In this document: piece by piece, positions 9,055 to 19,870 of the stretch
Position numbering within the stretch: position 1 is the first letter of the stretch
Layout: every line of letters starts with the position of its first letter
Assembly: GCF_002095385.1 (NCBI RefSeq)
Contig: NZ_MIPP01000009.1
Span: 1-64,000 of the forward strand
Length of the DNA stretch: 64,000 nucleotides
From: Pantoea eucrina
GTDB lineage: Bacteria > Pseudomonadota > Gammaproteobacteria > Enterobacterales > Enterobacteriaceae
Direction of reading: 5' to 3'
The notes under the pieces: model-generated
The model's input: only the letters and a program-made list of their open reading frames with translations
Databases searched by the model: none
Told to the model about the DNA's origin: nothing
Translations under genes and position numbers: made by a program

Positions 9055-9826
9055 CGGTCGCGGTTACGCTGTGCATACCGGTTGCGGTCACAATTTTCTG
9101 CGCCTGCGGAGAGGCCAGGAAACTCAGAAGCGCTTTACCTTCATCGGGATGCTGCGCGTTTACCGTTACCGCGCCGGCGAAGCGGGTAATGTACTGCACA
9201 TTTGCCGGCAGCTCACCGGCAAAACTGACACCCGGCACCGGCAGCAGCTCGCTGACCTGCTGGAAGCCAATGGCGTAACGTCCCTGCGCCACCTGCGAGG
9301 CGACCGGAATGCGCTCCACCATCTGCGCTTTTGTCTGCATCTCCCGATCGATCCCCAGCTTTTTAAACAGCTCATTACTGACATAGCGGCCGCTGGCGCT
9401 GTCTGAATAGGCGACAGACTTTGCGCTAAGCAGTGTCGTACGCAGCTCAGCATCGGTTTTAATCGCCGGCAGCGGATCGCCCTGCTTTACCACGATACCA
9501 ATCGGCGAGTCTGCCAGCTCCTGGCGGGTGCCGGCGGCAATGCGCTTATCCTGCTGCAGATGCGTCAGCGCATCACCGACCATAATTACTACATCAGCCT
9601 GTTCACCGCGTGCCAGGCGGTTAGGGATAGCCTGCGGCGTCTTCCCCATAGAGGGGCCGGGGATAACTACCAGATGGTTACCGCTCTGTTTTTCATAGAC
9701 GGGTGCCAGTTTTTCCAGTGCAGCTTTAAAGCCGCCGGAGATCATCACGCTGACATCCTGCGCCAGCACGTTGGTGCTGAACGAAGCGAGCATGATTGCA
9801 GTAAGGCTCAGAATCGGTTTATACAT
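9029..9826 (-). CDS. ModA-like periplasmic substrate-binding protein
   Basis: 265 residues with a Sec signal peptide (cleavage after NVLA) and the two-lobed extracellular solute-binding fold of the ModA/molybdate-sulfate type (ISGGFKAALEKLAPVYEKQSG near the start). No ABC permease or ATPase is adjacent. Its only operon partner is the MFS gene 14 bases upstream, an arrangement more like an organic-acid sensing or binding accessory than a true molybdate importer. That reading is inference. The start at 9826 follows AGGGAATGAA. Confidence 0.75.
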   Translation of the reverse strand: MYKPILSLTAIMLASFSTNVLAQDVSVMISGGFKAALEKLAPVYEKQSGNHLVVIPGPSMGKTPQAIPNRLARGEQADVVIMVGDALTHLQQDKRIAAGTRQELADSPIGIVVKQGDPLPAIKTDAELRTTLLSAKSVAYSDSASGRYVSNELFKKLGIDREMQTKAQMVERIPVASQVAQGRYAIGFQQVSELLPVPGVSFAGELPANVQYITRFAGAVTVNAQHPDEGKALLSFLASPQAQKIVTATGMHSVTATAKQGDTVQ

Positions 9827-9840
9827 TATTTCATTCCCTG

Positions 9841-11136
9841 TTAGCGTGCGGTTTGCAGCGTCAGTGCGCGACGACGATAGAGATAGAGCGTGGCGAGCAG
9901 CGCGCAAATTGCGGCAAAGCTCATCCAGTAGCCTGGCGACGCTTTATCACCGGTATACTCAATCAGCGCAGTGGAGATAACCGGCGTAAAGCCGCCAAAG
10001 ACCGCGGTCGCCAGGCTATAAGCCAGTGAAAAGCCCGCCACGCGCACTTCAGCTGGCATGATCTCGGTCAGAGCAGGGATCATAGCGCCGTTATAGAGGC
10101 CGTAAATGAAGGAAAGCCACAGCAGTACCGTCAGCATCATAGAGAAGCTTGGTACCGCCGCCAGCATGGTCAGCGCCGGGTAAGCGGTTGCCAGCGCCAG
10201 CAGCGTCATCGCGACCAGCACTGGCTTACGGCCAAAGCGGTCAGACAGGGCACCGCCCACCGGCAGCCAGAGAAAGTTAGAAATGGCCACCAGCAGCGTG
10301 ACCAGCAGACTATCTGATGCGCTGAGCATCAATACTTTTTTGCCGAAGGTGGGCGCGTAAACCGTGATCAGATAGAACGCGGTAGTGGTCATCGCCACCA
10401 TCAGCATGCCCGCAATCACAACCGGCCAGTTGCTCAGCAGCGTTTTAAATACCTCACCCATCGCCAGATGTTTACGGCGCGCGGTAAACTCCTGCGTCTC
10501 TTCCAGCTTGCGACGCAGAATAAAGATAAACGGCACGATCAGGCAGCCAAACAGGAACGGGATACGCCAGCCCCAGCTGCTGATTTCACCCGGCTCCAGC
10601 GCAGCGTTCAGGGCAAAGCCCATTGCGGCTGCAACCATAATGGCAACCTGCTGACTGCCAGACTGCCAGCTGGTGTAAAACCCTTTTCGTCCCGGCGTGG
10701 CAATTTCAGCAAGATAGACCGAAACACCGCCCAGCTCAGCGCCTGCTGAAAAACCCTGCAGCAGACGGCCGGTCAGCACCAGCAGGGGTGCCCAGAGGCC
10801 GATACTCTGATAAGAGGGGATCAGTACAATCAGGAATGTGCCCGCCGCCATGATAGAGAGCGTGACGATAAGCCCTTTACGACGGCCCACTTTGTCGATG
10901 TACGCGCCAAGTACAATGGCGCCGATAGGACGCATCAGAAAACCGGCGCCAAAGACGGCAAAGGTCATCATCAGTGAGGCAAACTCACTGCTGGCCGGAA
11001 AAAAGGTATGGGCGATATAGGTGGCGTAGAAGCCAAAGAGAAAAAAATCGAACTGCTCCAGAAAGTTACCGGATGTCACGCGCAGTATGGCACTGATACG
11101 CGAACGGGTGGTCATGGGTGAGGTAAAGGAATGCAT
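9841..11136 (-). CDS. MFS transporter of the citrate/tricarballylate:H+ symporter type
   Basis: 431 residues, twelve membrane segments, metabolite:H+ symporter family. Visible signatures: [19 protein letters not shown] in TM1, [13 protein letters not shown] after TM2, [22 protein letters not shown] in TM4 and [10 protein letters not shown] after TM8. It resembles CitA/TcuC carriers of tricarboxylates. ATG 11136 is taken as the start because GGAG lies 8 bases upstream; the frame begins at a TTG (11148) that overlaps that ribosome site. It is the first gene of an operon with the ModA-like protein. Confidence 0.8.
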   Translation of the reverse strand: MHSFTSPMTTRSRISAILRVTSGNFLEQFDFFLFGFYATYIAHTFFPASSEFASLMMTFAVFGAGFLMRPIGAIVLGAYIDKVGRRKGLIVTLSIMAAGTFLIVLIPSYQSIGLWAPLLVLTGRLLQGFSAGAELGGVSVYLAEIATPGRKGFYTSWQSGSQQVAIMVAAAMGFALNAALEPGEISSWGWRIPFLFGCLIVPFIFILRRKLEETQEFTARRKHLAMGEVFKTLLSNWPVVIAGMLMVAMTTTAFYLITVYAPTFGKKVLMLSASDSLLVTLLVAISNFLWLPVGGALSDRFGRKPVLVAMTLLALATAYPALTMLAAVPSFSMMLTVLLWLSFIYGLYNGAMIPALTEIMPAEVRVAGFSLAYSLATAVFGGFTPVISTALIEYTGDKASPGYWMSFAAICALLATLYLYRRRALTLQTAR

Positions 11137-11398
11137 CAGAATCTCCAATTGTCATGGGCGCTTTATCGTTGCGCCTGTCACGAAAGACTGGATCAGAAAA
11201 ATAGAGTTAATAAGCGCAATAAACTCATGCACTGATGCGTTACATGCATTAATACAGACCCGAAGCTGAAAATCATTTTATATATTAGGTTGTTAAATAT
11301 TTGTAAGCATCATGTCAGGAATATTCAGGCTGAAAGGAGATACATCAGCTTTGTGACCAGCTTCAAGCCTAAAGTCCAAACTTTTACACTCAAAAGCT
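11137..11398. other. Promoter region of the MFS/ModA-like operon, adjoining IS1
   Basis: About 260 AT-rich bases between the MFS start and the dead IS1. It must contain the operon promoter; I cannot assign -35/-10 boxes with confidence. Confidence 0.3.
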
Positions 11399-12164
11399 GG
11401 TAATGCTACCAACTTACTGATTTAGTGCACGATGGTGTTTTTTGAATTGCTCCAGTGGCTTCTCTTGCCATCAGTTGTCCCTCCCGTTCAGCTACTGAAG
11501 GTGTGGTGCGTAACGGTATAAGCACTGCCGGACATCAGCGCTATCTCTGCTCTCACTGCTGTAAAACATGGTAACTGCAGTTTAGTTACACCGCTTCTCA
11601 GCTCGGTACACACCAGAAGATTATTGATATGGTCATGAATGGCGTCGGATGCCGGCCCTCAGCGCATTATGGACGTGGGCCTCAACACCATTTTCCGCCA
11701 TTTGAAAAACTCGGGCCACAGTCAGTAACCTCGGGTATACAACCGGGGGTGACGTCATTGTCTGCGCTGAAATGGATGAACAGTGGGGCTAGGTCAGTGC
11801 GAAATCACGCCAGCGCTGGCTGTTTTACACGTATGACAGTATACGCAGGACAGTTGTGGCCCGTGTATTCGGAGAACGCACTATGGCCATGCTGGAACGT
11901 CTTATGAACCTACCGTCGGCCTTTGACGTGGTGATATGGATGACGGACGGCTAGCCGCTGTATGAATCACGCCTTAAGGGAAAGCTGCACGTTATAAGCA
12001 AGCAATATACGCAGCGAATTGAGCAGCATAACCTGAATCTGAGGCAGCATCTGGCAAGGCTGAGCAGGAAGTCACTGTCATTCTCAAAATCGGAGGAGTT
12101 GCATGACAAAGTTATCGGGCATTATCTGAACATAAAACATTATCAGTAAGTTGGAGTCATTACC
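11399..12164 (+). mobile_element. Degenerate full-length IS1
   Basis: 766 bases bounded by IS1 ends (GGTAATGCTACCAACTTACT at 11399 and CAGTAAGTTGGAGTCATTACC ending at 12164). The insA/insB' reading frames are recognisable throughout (for example the ATATGGATGACGGACGGCTAG stretch near 11934) but carry stop codons, including TAG at 11952-11954 and one near 11790, so no transposase can be made. No direct target repeat is visible. Confidence 0.9.
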
Positions 12165-12193
12165 CGTAAGTTATGGCATTGATAACTGTATAC

Positions 12194-12880
<687 letters not shown>

Positions 12881-13085
12881 AAATAAACTCTGTTCTCAAC
12901 GAGACGCCTGCACTAAGGCCATGCCGGGCTGGCACGGACACGTGCGTATCCTGAAAGAGAAACCTGCCAGCACACTGATTTCCTCACGAGCTCAGTTTCT
13001 GCGATTTCCTGGCTTTGCAGATTCAAGGTAATTGTCTGCCATGACGTTCATCGCCTGTCATGAGTGGTTATATGTGAGAACTATC
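12881..13085. other. Gene-free stretch between IS3 remnant and iterons
   Basis: About 200 bases with no gene or repeat that I can see. Confidence 0.3.
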
Positions 13086-13494
13086 ACTCCTTACAGCTTA
13101 TATAAGCTATAAGGAGTGGATGTTATGGCTTGATCATAAGCTGTAGTGAGTAAACATAAGCTATAGGAAGTAATGTGAGTTCTGCTATTTTATAGCTGAG
13201 AAGCCGGAAATGCATATAAACCATTAAAAATCAGCAGGATAATCTCAAGTAAGAAAGACTCTGACTTGTTAATCATAAGCTGTAGTGAGTAATCAGCTAC
13301 TCGCCATCACTGCATAAGCTATAGTGAGTGGAATAAGCGGCAATTTGCGTTCTTTATAAACTGTAGTGAGTAAGAGTCTTCAGGGGGAGAGGTTATATAA
13401 ACTATAGTGAGTGACCTCGACTCCTCAGCACATAGATATAAGCTATAAGGAGTAAAACGCGCCCTTTGTACCACAGAGCTAAGCTGTAGTGAGT
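13086..13494 (+). repeat. Downstream iteron array (incA-like copy-control locus)
   Basis: Ten copies of a 17-bp iteron of the form (c/t)ATAAGCTgTAGTGAGT. One inverted copy pairs with a direct copy at about 13086-13117; direct copies start at 13135, 13155, 13274, 13313, 13355, 13396, 13437 and 13478. The last six are spaced 39-42 bases apart. Lying 3' of repA, they correspond in position to the incA iterons of P1/F-type replicons, which titrate and handcuff RepA to hold copy number low. Confidence 0.85.
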
Positions 13495-13602
13495 AGTTTT
13501 TCTAAAATTAATAAAATTCAGAGAGTTACTATAAGACTGTACTTACAGCCTCATTAATTCTTTGCTCTCCTGATAAGAGAACCACTCATCACAGCTTATC
13601 TG

Positions 13603-14631
13603 TTACTGAGACTTAAAAATCTTTTCCAGATCCTGAAGTGAAATACCGAGCTTATCCAGAAGTTCAATCTTTTCCTGCAGTTGCGGATCGAGTGGCTCTT
13701 TTGTTTTCGTTGTTGCCTTCGGTACTTCCAGCTGCTCCGTCTTGGGCGCTCTGAGCTTTGGATAGCGATTATGGACCTGGAAGTAGACGCTGCGTCCCTT
13801 CTGAACTTCGCTATAGTCCAGATAACCAATCTCTTTGAGCTGCTCCATCGCACGGCGCACTGTCTGGTTCTGCGAAAACACAGGAGAGCGCAGATTCAGC
13901 CTTTCGCGAAGGCGCGCCAGTGAGATAGGGGCCGGGTTCTTGGGAAGGCTTTCAATGTAGGTATAGAGCGCCTGAGCGGACTCACGGCGTTTAAGCGCGT
14001 TGATCGCCTTGAGCTGCAGTAACACCTTGTGATCAAACTCGTAGAGCTCGAAAAGCTTCGGGTCAGCCTGCAGGATAACAATGTCCTTTTTGGTATCGTA
14101 AAAAGCAGACTGGACCAGATGCGTGATGTATTCTTTTGCATCGTCGCCGCTTTTTGAAGAGAAAGAGATGGTAGTGCTGGCAATACGCTTCAAAGACGGG
14201 CTGATACGCTCTCTGAGCTGCTTTGAGGAGCGACTTGAGGGAATGCCGCAGAGCTTGGCAAACTCTACAAATGAGAGCTGTACCTTGTCGCCAATGACCT
14301 TGTCTTTGTGCTTTGCAAAGGAATGGATGATCCCGACCCAGGTCTTGAAATCGTTATCCATATCCAGGCGCGGGCCGACTATCTCAACCTTTTCATAACC
14401 TTCTGCTTTCGCAAGAGACAGGCGCGTCAACTCCTCGGTGGCATCGGTTGTTGAAGAGGTGTTTTTCTTGCTGTTTTTTAACGACTTAAGCGTAGGGACA
14501 AATACGCCCAGGCGCATCAGTGCCACCGGCTGCACGGTATTATTGGCATTCGGCGTCAGGGTTACGATTTCCCCGGATTTTGTGTCTTTTTCTTCAAAAA
14601 TCTTTGTTAAGTCAAGATTGTCGCTGGCCAC
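13603..14631 (-). CDS. repA: RepA replication initiator (Rep_3, RepFIB-like)
   Basis: Initiator protein of an iteron plasmid. The core [15 protein letters not shown]..., the winged-helix region ([27 protein letters not shown]) and the second domain ([26 protein letters not shown]) are characteristic of Rep_3/RepFIB proteins. It binds the iterons on both sides of its gene to open the origin and, as dimer, to repress itself. I favour GTG 14631 (AGGAACGCTT-GTG, product 342 residues). The frame is open to a TTG at 14760, but that has no ribosome site and overlaps a DnaA box. A conserved family start could move this by tens of residues. Confidence 0.85.
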   Translation of the reverse strand: MASDNLDLTKIFEEKDTKSGEIVTLTPNANNTVQPVALMRLGVFVPTLKSLKNSKKNTSSTTDATEELTRLSLAKAEGYEKVEIVGPRLDMDNDFKTWVGIIHSFAKHKDKVIGDKVQLSFVEFAKLCGIPSSRSSKQLRERISPSLKRIASTTISFSSKSGDDAKEYITHLVQSAFYDTKKDIVILQADPKLFELYEFDHKVLLQLKAINALKRRESAQALYTYIESLPKNPAPISLARLRERLNLRSPVFSQNQTVRRAMEQLKEIGYLDYSEVQKGRSVYFQVHNRYPKLRAPKTEQLEVPKATTKTKEPLDPQLQEKIELLDKLGISLQDLEKIFKSQ

Positions 14632-14749
14632 AAGCGTTCCTGCACACGTTTCAGAGGATCGTTGAGCATGATCAACCGATCCGGATTGTGAATTGTTAGA
14701 TAACAACTCGCCAATGATCGAAGTAACCCTCTGACAAGCAATCAGATTA

Positions 14750-15008
14750 GTTATCCACAATCAAAACGGGAAATGAGCGATAAACTCACTATAGCTTATG
14801 TCTTTTCCTTATTACAGCTTATATTTTACTTTCTATAGCTTATTGTGATCTCTGCATAGCTATATTTTACTTGTTATAGCTTATGCGGACCCCTCTTCAG
14901 GCCAGAGCTGGTGCGGCCTGCGGCGATCGGGGATCTCTTTGGGATCTATAAAGGATCTCATTAGGATCAATTTATTGGGATCTATCGCGTGGATAAGTGG
15001 ATAACTCT
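14750..15008. other. Replication origin: DnaA boxes, iterons and phased GATC repeats
   Basis: Elements in order: a perfect DnaA box TTATCCACA (14750-14758); about four inverted iterons (14784-14800, 14805-14823, 14826-14842, 14868-14886, form ACTCACTATAGCTTATG); six GATC sites starting at 14925, 14932, 14943, 14954, 14965 and 14979; and two DnaA-like boxes in GTGGATAAGTGGATAACTC (14989-15007). The order resembles oriR of P1, where GATC repeats form the Dam-sensitive melting region. It is thus the likely start of replication. Confidence 0.8.
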
Positions 15009-15747
15009 AAGGGCTTTCTGCTTAACAGGCATACTCGCGCCATCATCAACGGGTCATTTACAGCCGATCTCTGCTGCAGATAAACCGTCGCTGTAGCCAC
15101 TCTTAGCCAGCCTGCATTTATGTGCTGGTGAAAGCCTTGAGGTGCTATGGGGTCTCACCCTCACTCTATGAAAGAAATGTGATGAGAGACCTCTCTTAAA
15201 TTGTCTGAGGTGTTTTGTGCTCACTACCAGTTCGTCATACATTCCCTTTTAAGCGATTACTCAGCAATAATGTCACAGGATGAGGAGCCAACATTATGCT
15301 CGCATATAAAAACCCTGGTCGTATAGGACTGCTAAAAGGTATGCTAAAAATGCTCCCACTTATTTTTTAAGAAACTGTTATTAAATAATATTTTTATTTT
15401 ATCAGGCTTGATTGTGTGTTTTTTGCACAGAACTATAAGATATTGAAAGCAACGTTATCAGCACAGCCACCACAACTATCGGACAAGTTCTTCGCATCAA
15501 TTTGTACGTTGAGACGCTACAGATATACCTCCTCCTATGATTCAAGACGTGGGCAACGAACAGCGGTTCCAGTTAACAGACCATGTGGCGTCTTAAGTGG
15601 AAAGTAGTCATTATGAGTTTCCCTATCACTTCTGCATGTTTGATCGATAATTCTTATAAGCTGAACGTTAGGGATTCAGGGCCAGGCAGATTGGGCAGTT
15701 GAGTCAACTGTGAAGACTAAGCCGTGCAGAATCAGGATATTCAATGA
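15009..15747. other. Gene-free stretch between origin and partition locus
   Basis: About 740 bases with no convincing gene. The longest frames (minus 15054-15242, plus 15416-15607) lack ribosome sites and plausible composition. AT-rich 15360-15440 could serve as an unwinding or promoter region, but nothing specific is visible. Confidence 0.35.
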
Positions 15748-15774
15748 TGGGAATTTCAGGTTGAAATTTTCCCA
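15748..15774. promoter_or_regulatory. parS-like dyad downstream of parB
   Basis: TGGGAATTTCA-ggt-TGAAATTTTCCCA, an imperfect dyad about 110 bases past parB. Its left arm is the reverse complement of the TGAAATTCCCA motif repeated upstream of parA. Position and motif suggest the centromere bound by ParB. Confidence 0.55.
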
Positions 15775-15829
15775 TATTGGCGAGATATAACAGTAAGTTA
15801 GAGCGGTTTTTTGGTGGGTATCCAATAAA

Positions 15830-15861
15830 AAGGGGAGATACTCACTGGAGTAACTCCCCTT
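15830..15861 (-). terminator. Intrinsic terminator of the parAB operon
   Basis: AAGGGGAGATACTC-ACTG-GAGTAACTCCCCTT, 13 of 14 pairs, followed on the minus strand by a T-rich tract. It lies 23 bases past the parB stop. Confidence 0.85.
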
Positions 15862-15883
15862 CTTTTGCACACTGGATTGAAAA

Positions 15884-16855
15884 TTATTTTGTGAGCATCT
15901 TTTCAATTACGGCTTTCACCGCATCATCCAGCTCTGCCTGCCAGGCCGCAGGAAGACGCGAAAACTCATACGTCACAAGACGCTTTTCGGCGTCCGTTTT
16001 TTTCCGCGCAAACTGCTTTTTATCGCTGAATTCCGCTATTTTTTCGGTCACGACTTTTTTCGCATCACGCGCTGACTTAGGTTCAGCACTGGCTGCACGA
16101 AAGTAACCAATAATCTTTGCCTTAACAGCCGGATCATCGAGCTCAGTGAGCGCATCATGCGCAATACGTTCGCGCACGCCCTCTGCCAGTTCTTGGACAC
16201 TGATTTGCCTGCTCGCCGCTTTTTCTGCAATATCCAGTAAGGTCTTATAGTCGTTAATAGAGAGCTCGCCGGCGGAGGGAAAGACCGCAATCATTTCATC
16301 GGGTACCGACGCCGCCTGAAAAGCACGCGTGACTTTTGCCGGCGACAGCCCTTCCGCAGCAGCAATGTCAGACTGATTCATATGCTCCGGGTACATCAGC
16401 TTAAGGCGATTACCCAGTTCACGCAGTGTGTGCTCTTTTGCCGTCTGAATGTCGATGGCCAGCTGCCGGGCGTCTGAAAGCGACAGCTCATCTTTCGTCA
16501 CTAACACTTCAAATGGCATACCGCTGTAAAGGCACGCGGCCCTGCGGCGTGAACCGTCCAGGACTTCAATATGCCCGTCTACCTCACGGCCAATAGCCGG
16601 AAAGAACTGCTGCAGTTTAATGGTGCGTGAAATATCGCTGACGGATTCTTCAGTTAAAAAGGCCTGATCGCGGCCGTTAATCGTGGCATCCACGTAAGTC
16701 TGCGTTTCGATGTCATCATGCAGAATCTTGCTAAGCGTAAACCGTGCGGTGGCACCGGATTTAAGGGTAAAAGTACGGGCACTTTCCGTTTCGCTCAGCA
16801 TTTTGCTGAAGCTGGAGTTACCCAGGGTGCGTCCCATTTTCTTCAGTTCTTTCAT
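15884..16855 (-). CDS. parB: ParB partition protein (SopB-like)
   Basis: 323 residues, exactly the SopB size class. It has a ParB/Spo0J nuclease-like (CTPase) domain with the GSRRRAAC box (VLDGSRRRAACLYSGMPFEVLV), a helix-turn-helix (MNQSDIAAAEGLSPAKVTRAFQAA) and a C-terminal dimer region. It binds parS and stimulates ParA. The start overlaps the parA stop by one base (TAATG), so translation is coupled. Plasmid segregation is its role. Confidence 0.92.
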   Translation of the reverse strand: MKELKKMGRTLGNSSFSKMLSETESARTFTLKSGATARFTLSKILHDDIETQTYVDATINGRDQAFLTEESVSDISRTIKLQQFFPAIGREVDGHIEVLDGSRRRAACLYSGMPFEVLVTKDELSLSDARQLAIDIQTAKEHTLRELGNRLKLMYPEHMNQSDIAAAEGLSPAKVTRAFQAASVPDEMIAVFPSAGELSINDYKTLLDIAEKAASRQISVQELAEGVRERIAHDALTELDDPAVKAKIIGYFRAASAEPKSARDAKKVVTEKIAEFSDKKQFARKKTDAEKRLVTYEFSRLPAAWQAELDDAVKAVIEKMLTK

Positions 16856-18066
16856 TATTGCATCCCTCTGACGAACTCAATCCGTTTAAACACGGCCTGT
16901 GTAAAGCGTTCGGCTTCACGTTTGGCATTTTTAAGCGCTTCTGAACTGCCCGGATATGACTGTGGATCGGCACTGACGATGGTGTCGAACGTTTCCCCGC
17001 AGCGCTCAAACCCATCCAGTCGGGGCAGCGTGGCGTCCAGGATGTAAGACGTAAACACGTCCCGGGCCAGCCCGTGAGTCATCTCATGATCACGTTTGGA
17101 CGTCATCTTGGACATGAAGCCGATATTTCCTTTTATACGCGGTGTAATCCCCTCCTCTTCCAGTTGCTCCAGCATATCGGGTAAGCGGGTGAGATATTTC
17201 AGGGTTGAGTGGAAGTCCACCTGCGCGGGCGGTGTTGGCGTGAGAAGCAGATCGCTTGCCGCAATGGCATTAAGCATGAATGCGTCAAGATGAGGCCCGG
17301 TGTCGACAAAGATGAAATCATAGTCGCTTCCCACCCTGTCGATAATGTTTCGGCGCAGAACTTCAGAAGGCAGTACGCCGGGCAGGTGTTCCTGAACCAG
17401 GCGATCCCACTGGCTGGCCACAAACCCATCATCAATGGAAGCCGGAATAATATCCACACCCGGAATGATGGTTGGCTTGATGATTTGTTCTCTGAGCTGT
17501 TGCGCATCAAGATCATTCAGCATGGCCTGAGCGGCGGTTTCGACAATCGACCCGATGCTGTTTGCCTGATTCAGGAACATGGTGCTGGATGCCTGCGGAT
17601 CTAGGTCGATAACCAGATTGCGCAAATCATACTGCAGTAAGTCAGGGTGAACGCGTAATCCATGAGCAAGCGTCACGGTACTGACCGTTTTGGACACCCC
17701 ACCCTTGAGATTGACGACGAAGATCACAAACGGGCCTTCGCCCTTATGGATGTCGCGGTATTTTGGCACCTTCCGGTGAGCGTAGATATCTACAACGTCC
17801 TGAACAGTCAGCGCGTAATGTTTCGCATTACCGGCATCCTTTTTGCCAAATACATGCCCTTTGGATTCCATTTCTTCAATGGCCTGCTCAACAGCACGGC
17901 GGCTGAGCTTAGGCAGGTTGGCCACGGCATTACGTGTGAACGTCTGATAGAACTGATCGAGACCGAATTCCTGGCGCTTATCGATAATGTCATCACTCAT
18001 ACTGCGCAACATAGCATTCGCTCTGCGCGCAGTTTCATCCACTCCACCGTAGTTACTTTTCATCAT
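16855..18066 (-). CDS. parA: ParA partition ATPase (SopA-like)
   Basis: 403 residues from ATG 18066 (GGAG upstream; the frame extends to a TTG at 18081, and a second ATG at 18063 is also possible). A long N-terminal HTH domain (residues about 1-100, type Ia ParA) precedes the deviant Walker A motif KGGVSKT at about 121-127, then DLDPQASST and FVDTGPHLDAF. It forms ATP-dependent gradients on the nucleoid that move the plasmid and represses its own operon through the N-terminal domain. The likely operator is the TGAAATTCCCA repeats upstream. Confidence 0.93.
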   Translation of the reverse strand: MMKSNYGGVDETARRANAMLRSMSDDIIDKRQEFGLDQFYQTFTRNAVANLPKLSRRAVEQAIEEMESKGHVFGKKDAGNAKHYALTVQDVVDIYAHRKVPKYRDIHKGEGPFVIFVVNLKGGVSKTVSTVTLAHGLRVHPDLLQYDLRNLVIDLDPQASSTMFLNQANSIGSIVETAAQAMLNDLDAQQLREQIIKPTIIPGVDIIPASIDDGFVASQWDRLVQEHLPGVLPSEVLRRNIIDRVGSDYDFIFVDTGPHLDAFMLNAIAASDLLLTPTPPAQVDFHSTLKYLTRLPDMLEQLEEEGITPRIKGNIGFMSKMTSKRDHEMTHGLARDVFTSYILDATLPRLDGFERCGETFDTIVSADPQSYPGSSEALKNAKREAERFTQAVFKRIEFVRGMQ

Positions 18067-18284
18067 CCGCTCCACTGACAATTAATTTCGCCAGTGTACA
18101 TTTATGAATGCTTTGTGCAACATTTTTCTGTATTCAATAAAAAGTTGTACAGAGCAGGTGGTATGAACTTGTCGCCTCTTGTTCTGCTTTTACGGGGGAT
18201 CAGCTAAAAGGCAGCGGGTGAAATGCCGCAAGCCCCTGCCCTTTCCCTGTTTTGCATCTCACATATCTGGGTCTGAAAGCAGAA

Positions 18285-18365
18285 TGAAATTCCCATGCGA
18301 ATTTCAATTTTAACTAATTGATTTAAAATATTTTTATGGATTTATTTCAATGTGAAATTCCCATG
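18285..18365. promoter_or_regulatory. Repeated dyads upstream of parA (operator or second parS)
   Basis: TGAAATTCCCATG occurs at 18285-18297 and 18353-18365. The first is followed by AATTTCA to make a dyad (18285-18306); the second is preceded by ATTTCA in ATTTCA-ATG-TGAAAT (18344-18358). The motif recurs inverted at 15748. Likely ParA operator and/or ParB-binding site. Confidence 0.5.
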
Positions 18366-19051
18366 TGGTTTACTGCTCACTCACGGTTTGAACAGAATTT
18401 TAACCTGATTGTCAGGTGGATGGACACACGCAGTTATAAGGCCACGATGAGTAAGCATTACGGGCAGTGAAAAGTAGCCGGGCGCTGATTCACTGCCAAC
18501 AGATACTGCATTCAGCCCCAGACTTGTTGAATCCATAGAAGAAGTGGAAAGCTGATCAGGTCATGGCTCAGCACGCTGGCCTGTTTAACCGCTGCGACGA
18601 TAACGTGCAGGTGTGTCCTACTCATGAACATAGCAACGGATACTGACCAGACACGAAGTTTCGCAAAGGCGACCGCCCCGGCATTATGGCCGCTGACTGT
18701 ATTGCAACACATGTAATCGGATTGACTGTCAGCTCTTCACGCAGTCAGGGAGAGAATGCCTGCTGTCAGGCTGCAGATGAACGTATGGGCACACCACCTT
18801 TTGAATTCACCTGTTCGCTTGCCAAATTCATCGCTGAAAGCTGGGCATTGCCCTGCCCTCTTTTATACAGACTAAAGGGAAGAAATTCCGAACGTAAAAT
18901 ACCGACTCAGCATTCCCCGCAAGGATGCTGGTCAGTGTCCTGGACGTTCAGGCACCGTGAAAGCTTTGCCGCGGAGAGTTGAAAAAAGTAGCGGGGAATG
19001 GTTTAGTAAACGTTAATAATCATTCACTATTACTGCATAAGGCCCATTATT
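18366..19051. other. Gene-free stretch
   Basis: About 690 bases. A frame at 18686-18982 lacks a ribosome site and a family look; I treat it as chance. It separates the plasmid backbone from the AraC locus. Confidence 0.35.
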
Positions 19052-19870
19052 TTGTCGCTACAGTCTGCAGAGTGGTTTAGCCGCAATGGCGTGGAATGCT
19101 CCCGCGTCAGTGCCTGTAATGCTGGCTTTCCAAAACATCTTCATGATGAGTACGTCATTAGCGCCAACCTAACAGGTGTGGAGGAAATCTGGCTGGCAGG
19201 TAAAACCACGTACGTTAAGAGTGGGCAGGTGACTTTATATAATCCGGGGACCATTCAGGCGTCGCGTTTTGACAGTCAGTCCGTTGATTTTATCAGCGTG
19301 CACATGCCCCAGAGCGTCATGAAACTGCTGGCTGATGAGGACAGTATACGCAGCGACAGCCATGCGCCCGTTCTGCGCGAAGGCATTATTGAAAACAGAC
19401 GACTGTTTAATGCGCTGTACCGGTTTGCGGCTTCCGCGCGCGAAGGTGAAGGGGCAAATGAAGAGCAGGAGCTGATGTTGCTGTGCGGCGAACTGCTGGA
19501 GACCCCGGCATTTCTGCAGGGCAATGACGAACAGAGGCTCAACATTGTGATTGAATACCTGAGAGAAAATCTCAGCGTTAAACCCCAGCTGGATAGGCTT
19601 GCGCAGATGGCGGGGCTGAGTAAATATCATCTTGTGCGCTTCTTTACCCGGCATACGGGTATGCCGCCCCTGCAGTACCATATGCAGCTTCGCCTGCATC
19701 ACGCTCGAGACTTACTTCGCAGAAACGTTTATCCGCTTGATGCGGCAATAATGCTGGGTTTTTACGATCAGAGTCATTTCATTAATGCCTTTCGAAAAGT
19801 GATGGGGACGACGCCCCATCATTATGCTTCGCAGGTCTGCTCAGGCCACCATAAATTCCCGGTATCCTGA
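19052..19870 (+). CDS. AraC-family transcriptional regulator
   Basis: 272 residues with an N-terminal cupin-like effector domain (FPKHLHDEYVISANLTGVEE) and the C-terminal double HTH (LDRLAQMAGLSKYHLVRFFTRHTGMPPLQYHMQLRLHHARDLL then DAAIMLGFYDQSHFINAFRKVMGTTPHHY). This is the layout of AraC regulators common next to LysE-type exporters. The start is a TTG at 19052 with AAGG 11 bases upstream; no ATG is available in the first 60 codons. Its end overlaps the convergent LysE gene by 30 bases, and it probably regulates that gene and the upstream partner. Confidence 0.85.
   Translation: MSLQSAEWFSRNGVECSRVSACNAGFPKHLHDEYVISANLTGVEEIWLAGKTTYVKSGQVTLYNPGTIQASRFDSQSVDFISVHMPQSVMKLLADEDSIRSDSHAPVLREGIIENRRLFNALYRFAASAREGEGANEEQELMLLCGELLETPAFLQGNDEQRLNIVIEYLRENLSVKPQLDRLAQMAGLSKYHLVRFFTRHTGMPPLQYHMQLRLHHARDLLRRNVYPLDAAIMLGFYDQSHFINAFRKVMGTTPHHYASQVCSGHHKFPVS

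Noticed and set aside
9029..9826. True molybdate transporter ModA
   Set aside because: No modB/modC nearby and operon partner is an MFS carrier; only the fold is supported.
13086..13494. Possible CRISPR array
   Set aside because: Repeats are 17 bp, variable, in both orientations, with uneven early spacing and no cas genes; they flank repA and match its origin repeats, so they are iterons.
15054..15242. 62-codon minus-strand frame near the origin
   Set aside because: No ribosome site or recognisable motif; lies in an otherwise gene-free region.
18686..18982. 98-codon plus-strand frame
   Set aside because: No start signal; residues look random; region probably non-coding.
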